64,000 bases of DNA, from contig JADJPQ010000030.1 in assembly GCA_016713175.1 (NCBI GenBank), forward strand, positions 62,001-126,000, read 5' to 3'. How positions within the stretch are numbered: the first letter of the stretch is position 1; every line of letters starts with the position of its first letter. Of this stretch, positions 41,446 to 52,073 are shown piece after piece. The stretch comes from Planctomycetota bacterium. GTDB lineage: Bacteria > Planctomycetota > UBA1135 > UBA2386. The position numbers and the translations under genes were made by a program. The notes below the pieces were generated by a model, which saw only the letters and a program-made list of their open reading frames with translations, was not told where the DNA came from and did not search any database.

Positions 41446-42524
41446 GCGGTGGCAACGGCGGTGCCAGGGCTGGCCAGCGGCAGCCGGATCTGGAAGCGGG
41501 CGCCGCGCTCGCCGGGATTGAGGAGCCGCAGATCGCCGCCGAGGAACGCCAGCACCCGCGCCGACAGCGCCAGACCGAGCCCGCCGCCGCGTTCCTTGCT
41601 GGATACGAACGGTTCCAGTACGCGGTGCCCGAGTGCGGCCGGCACGCCGGGGCCGTCATCGCTGACGGTCAGTTCCAGCCGATTGCCGATCGCCGCGGCA
41701 TGGACGCGCACGCGGATGCCGTCGCCGCCGGCTTCGATCGCGTTGGTGAACAGGTTGGTCAGCACGCGCGTCAGCGCATCGTGGTCACCGTGCAGCGAAC
41801 CGTCGCCGGTCAGCTCCAGTCGCGTTGCCGGCAGGTTGGCTGCCGTCGCCGCCGCGTTCACCAGTTCACCGATCGGAGCCGTGCGGCCGCGCCCGCGTTC
41901 GGGCCGCGCGAACGCCAGCATCGCCTTGACGATGTCGTCGATCTGCCGCAGGCCCTGCGCGATCTTGCCGGCGTAACGCTGGCAGGTCGCCGGTTCGCGT
42001 GCGCGTTCGAGCAGCGCGGCGAAACCGAGCACGCCGTTCAGCGGGTTCTTGATCTCATGCGCGACGCCGAGCGCCAGTTCGGACAGGCCGGCCAGCCGGT
42101 CGAGCCGATGCACTCGCTGTTCGAGATCGCGGATCCGCGAGCGATCCTCGACCAGCAGCAGCCGGCCGTCGGGCAGGTCGACCGTGCGCATCCGCACCTG
42201 GGTGTCGCCGAACGTCGCCTCGCCGACCGGCAGCGTCGCCAGGTCGCAGCCGGCGGCGGCGGCCAGGGCGCCGAGCCGTTCGCCTTCGGGATTGGCGAAA
42301 CCGACCGTGGCGTCGCCGCGCAATGCCAACAGGCCGATCGGCAGGGCCGCAAACAGCGCATCGCGTTCGCGCAGGGTGGCCGCCAGGGTCGCGTTGGTCG
42401 CCTGCAGTTGCAGGTCGACGGCCTGGGCGCGAGCCTTCAGTTCGGCGTAGCTTTGCTCGAGCCGCTGCGACGCAGCGATGAACGCAGCGAAACCGGCCTG
42501 CAGCTCGTGTTCGGCGAACGTCAC
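41442..42524 (-). CDS. Soluble histidine kinase with PAS-like domain
   Basis: The 360-residue kinase begins with a coiled coil (QRLEQSYAELKARAQAVDL), then a PAS-like domain (residues ~55-130; FAALPIGLLALRGDATVGF). The HisKA phosphoacceptor box is LALGVAHEIKNPLNGVLGF, the N box is LTNLFTNAIEAGGD, and the G boxes are DDGPGVP and GGGLGLALS. No membrane helix is present, so it senses an internal cue or binds a partner. The GTG start overlaps the stop upstream (GTGA). Its architecture resembles FlgS/FleS kinases that control flagellar sigma-54 regulators. Confidence 0.9.
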   Translation of the reverse strand: MTFAEHELQAGFAAFIAASQRLEQSYAELKARAQAVDLQLQATNATLAATLRERDALFAALPIGLLALRGDATVGFANPEGERLGALAAAAGCDLATLPVGEATFGDTQVRMRTVDLPDGRLLLVEDRSRIRDLEQRVHRLDRLAGLSELALGVAHEIKNPLNGVLGFAALLERAREPATCQRYAGKIAQGLRQIDDIVKAMLAFARPERGRGRTAPIGELVNAAATAANLPATRLELTGDGSLHGDHDALTRVLTNLFTNAIEAGGDGIRVRVHAAAIGNRLELTVSDDGPGVPAALGHRVLEPFVSSKERGGGLGLALSARVLAFLGGDLRLLNPGERGARFQIRLPLASPGTAVATA

Positions 42525-43576
42525 CGCCGCTCCCCTTCCCAGGTGATCGAGTCGATGGCGGTGCGCGGTGAGTAGTTGGCGTTCTGGTTCATCCAGCGGA
42601 AGTGCTCCATCGCCGCCTGCGCGGCGCGGCCCCACGGTCCGAGCACTTCGGTGTTGCTGCCTTCGCTTTTCTTGATCACGTCGCGGGCGGCGATCTGCAG
42701 GAACGGTTCGCGCACCTGCTGTTCGCGGCGCTGGTACTCGGCGGCGTCGCCGCGCAGCGACAGGCCTTCGCGACGGTGCGCGATCTTGAACAACAGCTCC
42801 AGGCACTTGCCTTGATAGAACAGATCGACGAACTCCGGGTTCTTGCCGGCCAGCCGCGGCTTCAGTTCGTCGAGCGCGCGCTGCAGCAGATCCTTGGCCT
42901 TCAGGTCGAGTGCGGCTGCGGCATCCTGCTGACCCTGCGCGGCCAGCGCCTGGGCCAGATCGAGCCGCGACAGCCCGGCGCGATAGAGCGCCTGGGCCAC
43001 GCGGCTGTGGTCGGTGGAGCCGTGGATCTTGGCCTTCACCGAATCGAGGTTCTGCACCATCTGCACGGTGCCCGCGGGCAGCAACGCGGTTTCGCCGCCG
43101 GGCGCCGCCGGGATCGACGAACCCTCGGCGAACGGAATCGGTTGCTCCGCCGCGTTGCGCGGCCGGTTGCCGCCGGCGCGCGAACCTGGTTGCGGCACGG
43201 CCACCCATTCGTCGTCTTCACGCGTCTTCGCGGCCAGGGCAGCGGCGTCGGCGCGCAGCCGTTCGAACTCGCCCTTCTGCTTGTTGAAGCGCGACAGCAG
43301 GTCGGCGGTGGCGGTGTCTTCCTGCCGCAGCTGCAGCTGCAACCGTTCGAGTGACTCCGACGACGCCGGGGTCGTCGCCTTGAAGTAGTCACCGGTATCG
43401 GTCATCGGCAGGCCCAGGTCGTGCCGCATGCGCAGCTCGGTCAGCCGCTCGACTTCGGAGCGGTTCTGCTGCAGGGACTGTTGCGTGCGGTTCAGCTCGA
43501 TGCGCGCCCGGTCCTCGTCCTGGGCGATGCCCGCGGCGACCAGGAAGAACAGGGTCAGCGGTGCTGTGCCCTTCAT
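42521..43576 (-). CDS. Secreted coiled-coil/TPR-like protein
   Basis: The 351-residue protein starts with a signal peptide (MKGTAPLTLFFLVAAGIAQD). It is followed by a long coiled coil (ELNRTQQSLQQNRSEVERLT; SESLERLQLQLRQEDTATAD), a Pro/Gly linker, and a helical C-terminal part with TPR-like pairs (AQALYRAGLSRLDLAQALAA). The domain order is reminiscent of the periplasmic CpoB/YbgF type (coiled coil plus TPR) but no family is firmly recognised. It sits between a secreted TPR protein and a kinase in the nine-gene operon, with 4-nt overlaps at both ends. Confidence 0.7.
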   Translation of the reverse strand: MKGTAPLTLFFLVAAGIAQDEDRARIELNRTQQSLQQNRSEVERLTELRMRHDLGLPMTDTGDYFKATTPASSESLERLQLQLRQEDTATADLLSRFNKQKGEFERLRADAAALAAKTREDDEWVAVPQPGSRAGGNRPRNAAEQPIPFAEGSSIPAAPGGETALLPAGTVQMVQNLDSVKAKIHGSTDHSRVAQALYRAGLSRLDLAQALAAQGQQDAAAALDLKAKDLLQRALDELKPRLAGKNPEFVDLFYQGKCLELLFKIAHRREGLSLRGDAAEYQRREQQVREPFLQIAARDVIKKSEGSNTEVLGPWGRAAQAAMEHFRWMNQNANYSPRTAIDSITWEGERR

Positions 43577-45225
43577 CGCAGGATCCCCCGGTAGGCGTCG
43601 GCGGCGTATTCGAGCTTGCCGAGCTGGGTCCAGGCGTCGCCGAGCAGTTCGGCAGTCGCGGCCCGCAGCTTCGGGTCGAGGATCTTCGGCGCCAGCGCCA
43701 CCGCCGCCGCCGGGAACTCGGCAAGGTTCTTCTGGGCGACGGCTTGTTCGTACAGCGCCTTGATCGTCTGGAAGCGGGCCCGGTCGCCCTGCCCGCCCTC
43801 GTGTCCCACCAGCGGTCGCGCGACCGAGATCGCCCGCTGCCACTGTCGGTCGACCAGCAGCTCGTCGACGACGAACAGGGTCAGCTCGGGGTCGTCGACC
43901 CGATGCACCAGCACCTCGAGTTCGGCGAACGCAGACTCCTTGTCGCCGAGCGCGAGCGCGGTGCGGGCCCACAGCTTCAGCGCCTCACGCCGCCAGGTCT
44001 CGTCGAGGTCGGCCATGTGCCGATCGCGCGCTTCGACCGCCGCGGCGCGCGCCTGCACATGGCGGTTCTGCGCCATGTAGGCCTTGGTCAGCAGCACGTA
44101 GGCCATGCCGCGTCGCGGATCGGTGCGGCCGTTGATCAGGAACCACTCCAGCGCCTGCATCGCCAGTTCGGGTTTGTCGCTGCCGAGTGCGCCGTAGCCG
44201 AGCAGGAAGTGGTAGTCGAGGAACTGCTGTTCGCCGAGATCGCCGAAGTTGGGCGACTCGCGCAGCGTCAGCATGGTCTCGTACGCGCGCGTCGGCCAGC
44301 CGAGGCGGAACTGGGTTTCGCCGATCAGCAGCCAGACGTCGAGCATCTCGACCGTGTCGAGCAAGCGCATCACGCGGGCCGACAGTTCGGTGCGACAGGC
44401 ATCGCAACGCTTCTTCATCGCTTCCGGCGTCGCCTCGGTCGTCGCCAGGCCGAGCAATGCCTTGCCCAGCACGATCGTCGCGCGCGTGACCTCGTCGGCG
44501 CTGGGGAAGTTCTCGAGCACGCGCCGGGCCCATTCCTCGGCCTTGCCCCACTGCTCGCGCGCGCGCTCGCGATCGCGGCTGTTCCTGGCGAGGTCGAGGT
44601 GGCACTCGGCGACCCGCAGCACCGCGGCGGGCACCGAATCGTGCGGCCGGTTGTCCCAGACCTGCGTGAAGTACCGGATCGCCGATTCGAGGTCGCCGTT
44701 GTCGATCAGCATGCTGCCGAGGCTGAAGCGCACCGCCATCGCCTCGTCGGCGACCAGCGGTTCGTTCTGCAGCTCGTCGGTCAGGAATGACCGGTACCAC
44801 TGCGCCGCCAGCGCGCGCAGCCGTTGTCGTCCGGACTCGGTGGCGCCATCGGGCCGGCGGACGACGTGCAGCGTCGGCCGCACACCGCGGGCCTCGTTGC
44901 CGTCGTCGAACACGGTGTCGGCACCAGCCGCCACCGCGATCAGTTGCCCGATGACCCGCGGATCCTGGTCGGTGAACGCCAGATCGACATGGCCGATGCG
45001 CAGGTCGTTCTCCAGCGGCCGGCTGTCGAGCAGCACGTTCCAGCCCATCGCGTTGCCGAGTTCCTGCAGCGCCTCGTGGCAATCGACCGAACGGGTGTTG
45101 GCGGAAACGGTGGCGCGCGCCGGCTGGCCGTCGGCGGCCGGCAGCAGCTTGCGAACGAACAACGGTTCGCCGCCCTGGGGCGCCGCCAGCACGGCGCCGA
45201 GCAGCAACGCCAACGCGCCGTTCAC
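43573..45225 (-). CDS. Secreted TPR-repeat protein
   Basis: The 550-residue protein starts at GTG with a signal peptide (LALLLGAVLAAPQGGE). Residues ~20-110 resemble a secretin/STN-like short domain (CHEALQELGNAMGWNVLLDS; DLRIGHVDLAFTDQD). At least eight helical TPR-like units follow to the end (SAIRYFTQVWDNRPHDSVPA; AYVLLTKAYMAQNRHVQARA). The STN-like start suggests contact with an outer membrane channel or peptidoglycan, but this is an inference. It overlaps its neighbours by GTGA and ATGA. Confidence 0.75.
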   Translation of the reverse strand: MNGALALLLGAVLAAPQGGEPLFVRKLLPAADGQPARATVSANTRSVDCHEALQELGNAMGWNVLLDSRPLENDLRIGHVDLAFTDQDPRVIGQLIAVAAGADTVFDDGNEARGVRPTLHVVRRPDGATESGRQRLRALAAQWYRSFLTDELQNEPLVADEAMAVRFSLGSMLIDNGDLESAIRYFTQVWDNRPHDSVPAAVLRVAECHLDLARNSRDRERAREQWGKAEEWARRVLENFPSADEVTRATIVLGKALLGLATTEATPEAMKKRCDACRTELSARVMRLLDTVEMLDVWLLIGETQFRLGWPTRAYETMLTLRESPNFGDLGEQQFLDYHFLLGYGALGSDKPELAMQALEWFLINGRTDPRRGMAYVLLTKAYMAQNRHVQARAAAVEARDRHMADLDETWRREALKLWARTALALGDKESAFAELEVLVHRVDDPELTLFVVDELLVDRQWQRAISVARPLVGHEGGQGDRARFQTIKALYEQAVAQKNLAEFPAAAVALAPKILDPKLRAATAELLGDAWTQLGKLEYAADAYRGILR

Positions 45226-46124
45226 TTCTTGGCCTCCGGGTTGGCCCGCGCCTCGTCGCGCAGCTGGTTGCGCGCGTCCTCGAGTTCCTGGCGTCGCGCC
45301 CGGTCGGCGGCCTGCTGCGCCTCGGTCTTGTAGCTGTCACCGAGCTTCAGGTAGGCCTCGGCGATGTGCTTGTAGAGCGAACTCGGGATCTGCCGCTGCT
45401 GCAGCAGGAACCGCGCCCACAGTCGGCGAACGGACTCGGCGTCGCCGGCGGTCTCGGCTTCGCGGGCCATCTGCACCAGGTCGTCCGGCAGCGACGCACT
45501 GCTGCGCAGGGCTTCGGCTTTGCGCCGGTATTCCTCGGTGGCCTTGAAGTCACCGAGCTGGTGGGCGTAGTGCTCGAGCGCGAACAGCACGTTGGCGCGC
45601 CGCGCCGGTGCCAGCCGTGGGGAGGCCCGCAGATAACCTTCGAGGATCGCGATCGCGGTGCGCCACTCGCCCTGATCGGCGGCGGCGAGCGCGCGTTCGT
45701 ACGGGCCGTCGAGGCGCGGCGTCGCGGGCTGCGGCTCGGCGTGGGTGTCGGTCGGGGCCGGCGCGTGCGTTGGTGTCGGTGTGCCGCTCGGCACCAGCAT
45801 CACCGCGACCATCGCCGCCAGATTGACCAACAGCAATGCGCGCAACGCCAGCTCGCGACCACGGGAACCCTTGGGTCTGCCCTGCTGCTGCAGCTGCGTG
45901 CGCGCGTCGGCCAGGGCCTGCTGGCTCTGGGCGATCGCGGCTTCCGCCGCCTTCAGGGCCTGGATTTCGAGGTCCGGGCCGGTCGGGGCCGTGGCTCCGG
46001 CCTTGCCCTTCTGGCCTTCGGCCATCAGACCGGCGAGCTTGCCGCTGTCCTGCGCCGGCGCGGTCGCCGGAGTCGCCTTCGGGTCGGTCGCCGTCTCTGC
46101 CTTGGTCTTCTCTTCGACGCTCAC
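45222..46124 (-). CDS. Single-pass membrane TPR protein
   Basis: The 300-residue protein has a disordered Ala/Lys-rich cytoplasmic start and a short helical stretch (ALKAAEAAIAQSQQALADAR). One transmembrane helix (ALLLVNLAAMVAVMLVPSG, residues ~95-115) and a Pro/Thr linker lead to a periplasmic TPR-like part (AIAILEGYLRASPRLAPARR). The C-terminus is a charged helix (RQELEDARNQLRDEARANPE). It starts at GTG, 3 nt after the upstream stop, with an excellent GGAGGT site. It could anchor the two secreted TPR proteins encoded after it. Confidence 0.72.
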   Translation of the reverse strand: MSVEEKTKAETATDPKATPATAPAQDSGKLAGLMAEGQKGKAGATAPTGPDLEIQALKAAEAAIAQSQQALADARTQLQQQGRPKGSRGRELALRALLLVNLAAMVAVMLVPSGTPTPTHAPAPTDTHAEPQPATPRLDGPYERALAAADQGEWRTAIAILEGYLRASPRLAPARRANVLFALEHYAHQLGDFKATEEYRRKAEALRSSASLPDDLVQMAREAETAGDAESVRRLWARFLLQQRQIPSSLYKHIAEAYLKLGDSYKTEAQQAADRARRQELEDARNQLRDEARANPEAKK

Positions 46125-46127
46125 GGT

Positions 46128-46979
46128 CTACCTCCACAGATCGGCCAGGTCGGCCGGCAGCCGGGGTCCGATCGGTTCTCTCTTCGGCATGTCATGGCTC
46201 CGTCCATGAAGCGCGGCCCACTCCGCCAGATCCGGCGGTGCGTTCAGGAAGTGCACCGTGCGGCCAACAGCCCGGCAGGCGGCGCTGCGATCGAGGCAAC
46301 CGGCGGGGTCGATGGCTGCGCCGCTGTCGTGGAAGTCGACAGCGAACTCGGCCAGTTCCGGCCACGGCTCACCGGCGGCCACCACGACGAGGGCGGGATC
46401 CGGTCGGCCGTCGCGGCAGAGCCGTAACTCGAACAGCTCGACGCCGCCATCGGACCGCCGGCGCAGATCGCCACCAGCTCGCGCCCACGCGCCGATCGAC
46501 GGGCTCGGCAAGCGTCCACGCACGGTCACGAACGTGCCGTCGTCGGTGACCTCGAAGTCGTCTTGCGCCGCGGTCCGCAGTTCGGCGATCACGGCAGCGA
46601 CATCGCGCGGCAACCGATCGGCGGCCGCCGGCCGCGACGGCACCACCGGTCGTTCGGCGGCGAGCTCGTCGAGCAAGTGCAGCAGTCGGGCCGGCGCCAC
46701 CGGTTTGGTCAACACCTGGCGCAGCGCGGCGTGCCGGCCCACTTCGTCGGGATGGCCGCTGGCCACCAGCACCGGACACGAGCTGCCGGCCACGATCGCC
46801 GCCGCATCCCCGTCGGGCAGCCGCCAATCGGTGATGACGACGTCGGGTTGGCGTTCGCGCAGCGCCGTCAGGCCGCCGGCGACATCGGCCGCGGTGTGCA
46901 CTTCGTGGCCACGCCGGCGCAGCAGCATCGCCAGGCCCTCGCGGATCCCGGGCTCATCGTCGACCAGCAGGCATCTCAT
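46128..46979 (-). CDS. Response regulator receiver with unassigned C-terminal domain
   Basis: The 283-residue protein has a receiver domain (residues ~1-110): LLVDDEPGIREG, phosphoacceptor in VVITDWRLPDGDA, and QVLTKPVAPARL. The C-terminal ~160 residues have no DNA-binding motif. They carry beta-strand patterns (FEVTDDGTFVTVRGRL; VELFELRLCRDGRPDPALVV) and may be an output or adaptor domain of unknown kind. Its ATG overlaps the stop of the kinase gene (ATGA). A receiver after a kinase and before envelope proteins suggests it couples signalling to the TPR components. Confidence 0.75.
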   Translation of the reverse strand: MRCLLVDDEPGIREGLAMLLRRRGHEVHTAADVAGGLTALRERQPDVVITDWRLPDGDAAAIVAGSSCPVLVASGHPDEVGRHAALRQVLTKPVAPARLLHLLDELAAERPVVPSRPAAADRLPRDVAAVIAELRTAAQDDFEVTDDGTFVTVRGRLPSPSIGAWARAGGDLRRRSDGGVELFELRLCRDGRPDPALVVVAAGEPWPELAEFAVDFHDSGAAIDPAGCLDRSAACRAVGRTVHFLNAPPDLAEWAALHGRSHDMPKREPIGPRLPADLADLWR

Positions 46980-47619
46980 GCCATCGTCGCGTGGACCGGC
47001 GCCGGTGCGGCGAGCGCCGCCAGTTCGATGACGAAGCGACCGCCGCGCGGCCGCGGTTCACAGCGGACGAACCCGCCGTGCGCAGTGATCGTGGTCTGCA
47101 CGATGGCGAGACCGAGCCCGGTACTGCCGCGATGCGACACGCCGGCGGTGAACAGGCCGGCGGCCCGGTCGGTCGGAATGCCCGGGCCATCGTCGTCGAT
47201 CCGTACGCGCAGCAGACCACCGCTGCGCGCTTCGAGCCGGATCTGGACGTTGTGCGCCCCGGCAGCCTGCGCGTTCTCGATCAGGTTGGCGAAGACCCGG
47301 CGCAGCAGGCTGCCATCGCCGGCAACGCTGACATCGTCCGCGACGACGTCGACCGTGACCGTAGCACTGGTGAACTCCCGCAGCAGTGCCGCCAGATCGA
47401 CGGGTTCGCGGCGCAGTTGCCCGGTGCGCGCGAAATCGAGCCACGACGTCAGCAGCCGGTCGATCCGGCCGAGGTCGCGCAACACGCCCGCGACCGTCGG
47501 CAAGCGCGGGTCGCCGGTGTCCAGCAGTTCACGCAGCAGGCTGGCTCCGGTCATCGCCGCTGCCAACGGGTTGCGCAACTCGTGCCCGAGCACGGCTGCC
47601 AGGTGCACCGGCTGGCCGT

Positions 47620-47623
<4 letters not shown>
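46976..47623 (-). CDS. Minimal histidine kinase
   Basis: At 215 residues it is the bare catalytic core: phosphoacceptor box LAAVLGHELRNPLAAAM near residue 12, N box FANLIENAQAAGA, and G boxes DDDGPGIPTD and STGLGLAIVQT. There is no sensor, PAS or membrane segment, so input must come from a partner protein. The GTG start overlaps the stop of the sigma-54 activator gene (GTGA). It probably phosphorylates that activator, the receiver protein encoded next, or both. Confidence 0.88.
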
Positions 47624-49047
<1,424 letters not shown>

Positions 49048-49274
49048 GTACCGACCTCGGGTTTCGAGCCGCGCGCGACCGGTCTGCCGACAGGTCGGAC
49101 ACGGCATGCTTTGCCATGGCCTTTCTCGGCAGTCCCGGGCGTCGACCTTTTGGGCACTGCGCGGTTTTTCCACCGGTGGCGCCGCAATCTCCGCGTCGGG
49201 CTCAAGCGGGGACCGGTCCGGTCGGACCATGAACGGGCGTCATCGCGACGCGGGATCAGGAGGATCGGCGAATC

Positions 49275-50105
49275 ATGGGTCTGCGAGTCAACACCAACGT
49301 CACCAGCATCAACGCGCAGCGGAACCTGTCGACGGTCACCGACCGTCTGGCTGGCAACTTCCGCCGGCTGTCGACGGGTCTGCGCATCTCGACGGCAGCC
49401 GACGACGCTGCCGGCCTGGCGATCTCCGAGCGGCTGCGGTCGCAGGTCCGGTCGCTGGAGCAGGCCAAGCGCAATGCCAACGACGGCATCTCGCTGGTGC
49501 AGACGGCGGAAGGCGGCCTCAACGAGGTGTCGGCCATCCTGATCCGGCTGCGCGAACTGGCGGTGCAGTCGGCCAACGGCTCGGTCAGTCCGGCCGACAA
49601 GAACACGCTGAACGAGGAGTTCAAGAGCCTGGTCAACGAGATCGATCGCATCGGCCGGTCGACCGAGTTCAACGGCATCAAGCTGCTCGACGGCAGTTCC
49701 AGCACGGTCAGCTTCCAGGTCGGTCTCGGCACGACGACGACGATCGACACCATGAACCTGAGTCTGTCGGCGGCGCTGTCGACGACGCTGGCGCTGCAGT
49801 CGCTGGACATCGGTTCGGGTGGCACGGTGACGACGGCGATCACCAACATCGACTCGGCGATCAACACGATCAGTTCGCTCCGCGGTTCGCTTGGTGCGGT
49901 CCAGAACCGGCTGAACAGCACGATCAACAACCTGGCGATCCAGGTCGAGAACCTGTCGGCCGCCGAATCGCGGATCCGCGACGTCGACGTCGCCTTCGAG
50001 ACCGCGCAGTTGACGCGCAACTCGATCCTGCAGCAGGCGTCGATCTCGATCTTGGGTCAGGCGAATGCGCAGCCGCAGTCGGCGTTGAGTCTGCTGCAGG
50101 GCTGA
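49275..50105 (+). CDS. fliC: Flagellin (copy 2)
   Basis: The 276-residue protein has only the conserved D0/D1 parts, starting MGLRVNTNVTSINAQRNLST and ending with AESRIRDVDVAFETAQLTRN, then ILQQASISILGQANAQPQSA. A GGAGGA site precedes the ATG. A weak sigma-28-like pattern lies upstream (TCAAGCGG at 49202-49209, 12 nt, TCGGACCA). It is nearly identical in parts to copy 3, 285 nt downstream, showing recent duplication. Confidence 0.95.
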   Translation: MGLRVNTNVTSINAQRNLSTVTDRLAGNFRRLSTGLRISTAADDAAGLAISERLRSQVRSLEQAKRNANDGISLVQTAEGGLNEVSAILIRLRELAVQSANGSVSPADKNTLNEEFKSLVNEIDRIGRSTEFNGIKLLDGSSSTVSFQVGLGTTTTIDTMNLSLSAALSTTLALQSLDIGSGGTVTTAITNIDSAINTISSLRGSLGAVQNRLNSTINNLAIQVENLSAAESRIRDVDVAFETAQLTRNSILQQASISILGQANAQPQSALSLLQG

Positions 50106-50390
50106 GCGACTCGTTGCCGGCGCCATTCCGGGACACGGCGGCGCGGCTGTCGGAACGCACGACATCGTCGCACCGGCGCGCGCGCCGACGCGCCGCGAGC
50201 CCGCCGGCCGTCGATCCGCGCGATGGCAAGGCCCGGGACCGTCGCGTTCCGTGGCAGTTGCGCTCGAGATCGCCGGAATTCCTGGCGATCGCGGTCGGCA
50301 CTGCTCAACCGGCCGACGGCCGGACCGAGGATCCCGGCGACGGCAACCGGCATCCGCCGGGACCACCACAGCCAAGCAACAGGGTCCAAG

Positions 50391-51221
50391 ATGGGTCTCA
50401 GAGTCAACACCAACGTCACCTCGATCAACGCGCAGCGGAACCTGGCCACGGTCTCCGAGCGCCTCGGGTCGAACTTCCGCCGCCTGTCCACCGGCCTCCG
50501 GATCTCGACCGCCGCCGACGACGCCGCCGGTCTGGCGATCTCCGAACGGTTGCGTTCGCAGGTCCGGTCGCTGGAGCAGGCCAAGCGCAATGCCAACGAC
50601 GGCATCTCGCTGGTGCAGACGGCGGAAGGCGCGCTGAACGAAGTCAGCTCGATCCTGACGCGTCTGCGCGAACTGGCGATCCAGTCGAGCAACGGCTCGG
50701 TCAGCAACGCCGACAAGGAGACGTTGGACGAAGAGTTCCAGAGCCTGATCTCCGAGGTCAACCGCATCGGTTCGTCGACCGAGTTCAACGGCATCAAGCT
50801 GCTGGACGGTTCGTCGAGCACGGTCAGCTTCCAGGTCGGTTTCGGCACCAGCGCGTCGATCGACAAGCTGTCGGTGTCGCTGAGCGCGGCGCTGTCGACG
50901 ACGCTGTCGCTGCAATCGCTGGACATCGGTTCCGGTGGCACGGTGACGACGGCGATCACCAACATCGACTCGGCGATCAACACGATCTCGAGCCTGCGTG
51001 GTTCGCTCGGCGCGGTGCAGAACCGGTTGAACAGCACGATCAACAACCTGGCGATCACGGTCGAGAATCTCAGCGCCGCCGAGTCGCGGATCCGCGACGT
51101 CGATGTGGCGTACGAGACGGCGCAGTTGACGCGCAACTCGATCCTGCAGCAGGCCAGCATCTCGGTGTTGTCGCAGGCGAACTCGATCCCGCAGTCGGCG
51201 CTGTCGCTGCTGGGCCGGTAG
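50391..51221 (+). CDS. fliC: Flagellin (copy 3)
   Basis: The 276-residue D0/D1-only flagellin (MGLRVNTNVTSINAQRNLAT ... ISVLSQANSIPQSALSLLGR) follows copy 2 in tandem. The 285-nt gap carries no gene but has a possible sigma-28-like promoter (TCAACCGG at 50305-50312, 11 nt, ACCGAGGA). The central part (VTTAITNIDSAINTISSLRG) is shared with copies 1 and 2 and is nearly identical at DNA level. A strong hairpin follows the stop. The ATG at 50391 matches the family start. Confidence 0.95.
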   Translation: MGLRVNTNVTSINAQRNLATVSERLGSNFRRLSTGLRISTAADDAAGLAISERLRSQVRSLEQAKRNANDGISLVQTAEGALNEVSSILTRLRELAIQSSNGSVSNADKETLDEEFQSLISEVNRIGSSTEFNGIKLLDGSSSTVSFQVGFGTSASIDKLSVSLSAALSTTLSLQSLDIGSGGTVTTAITNIDSAINTISSLRGSLGAVQNRLNSTINNLAITVENLSAAESRIRDVDVAYETAQLTRNSILQQASISVLSQANSIPQSALSLLGR

Positions 51222-51249
51222 GCCACAGCGGCGGGTAGGCGCCCGCCCG

Positions 51250-51276
51250 GCCGCCGATCACGTCGTGGTCGGCGGC
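51250..51276 (+). terminator. Stem-loop terminator after flagellin copy 3
   Basis: GCCGCCGATCAC-GTC-GTGGTCGGCGGC forms a 12-bp stem with one G-T pair and a 3-nt loop, 28 nt after the flagellin stop. No T-run follows. Confidence 0.6.
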
Positions 51277-51593
51277 TCGTGGCCAGGAGGCACGCGCTGC
51301 TTGGCCTCCGTTTCTGGCAACAGGCGTTGGTCCCTGATCCCCTGGCTGGGAACGCGGCGCAGATGTCCTCTCCGGCGCCGCCGTCGGAACGATCGGGCCG
51401 TTCTGAGCCCTGGTCTGACCACCGGACCGCCACCGGATTCTCGGCCAACGTCTTGATTCTTGACGAATCGTCAGTACGGTTACCCGGACAACTTGGGATT
51501 CGCAGCCGCCGGACGCTGTCTGGCGATAGGGTTCGGAAGCGCCAACCATGGACCCGGCTAGCCCAGCCGGATCCGCCGACTCGGGAGACCAGC
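51277..51593. other. Intergenic region upstream of the Cys-rich secreted protein gene
   Basis: About 317 bases without a convincing gene. An open frame runs through it in phase with the next gene but has no start-site support or motif. The only regulatory sign is a GGGAGA site at 51583-51588 before the ATG at 51594. The stretch around 51450-51490 is locally A/T-richer and could hold a promoter. Confidence 0.4.
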
Positions 51594-52064
51594 ATGGCCA
51601 GGTTGATGTTCGGTGTTGCGGCGTTGTTTTTCGGTTCCGCGGCCATCGCGCCGGCGTTGCAGGGCGCATCGAGCTGCGACCTGCTGATCCACTACACCGC
51701 TCGCGGGCTGAACTGGTCGTGCCCCGACCAGGAATGCGCGATGTGCGGCGTCGGACCGACCGCAGCGGTGCAAGGGCGCTGCGCCAAGCTTCCTGGCATG
51801 GTCGCCGGCGTTCCGGCCATCCAGTGCGAATGCCGCGGCAAGGCGCGTTCTTCGGAGGACACCTGCTTTGCGCAGGTCGTGTTCGATCCGATCCAAGGCC
51901 CGACGGTGAACTGCCAGAACAACCAACGGCTCGACTGCGACTGCTTTCCGGGCTTCCTGCCGCCCCGCGGCGTCGCGTGCATGCAGGTCGCCGCGTTCCC
52001 GGTGGTGCCGACGCAGGTCTGCCAGTGCATCGGCGGCGACGAAACGTTCGATAACGGCGACTGA
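51594..52064 (+). CDS. Cys-rich secreted protein
   Basis: The 156-residue protein has a signal peptide (MARLMFGVAALFFGSAAIAP) and fourteen cysteines in the mature part (for example NWSCPDQECAMCGVG; IQCECRGKA; LDCDCFPGF; VCQCIGG). No family is recognised; the spacing suggests several disulfides or metal sites. It is 9 nt before the carboxypeptidase-like gene, in the same direction, and likely co-transcribed with it. The ATG at 51594 has a purine-rich site ~6 nt upstream. Confidence 0.6.
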   Translation: MARLMFGVAALFFGSAAIAPALQGASSCDLLIHYTARGLNWSCPDQECAMCGVGPTAAVQGRCAKLPGMVAGVPAIQCECRGKARSSEDTCFAQVVFDPIQGPTVNCQNNQRLDCDCFPGFLPPRGVACMQVAAFPVVPTQVCQCIGGDETFDNGD

Positions 52065-52073
52065 GGCAAGGCC

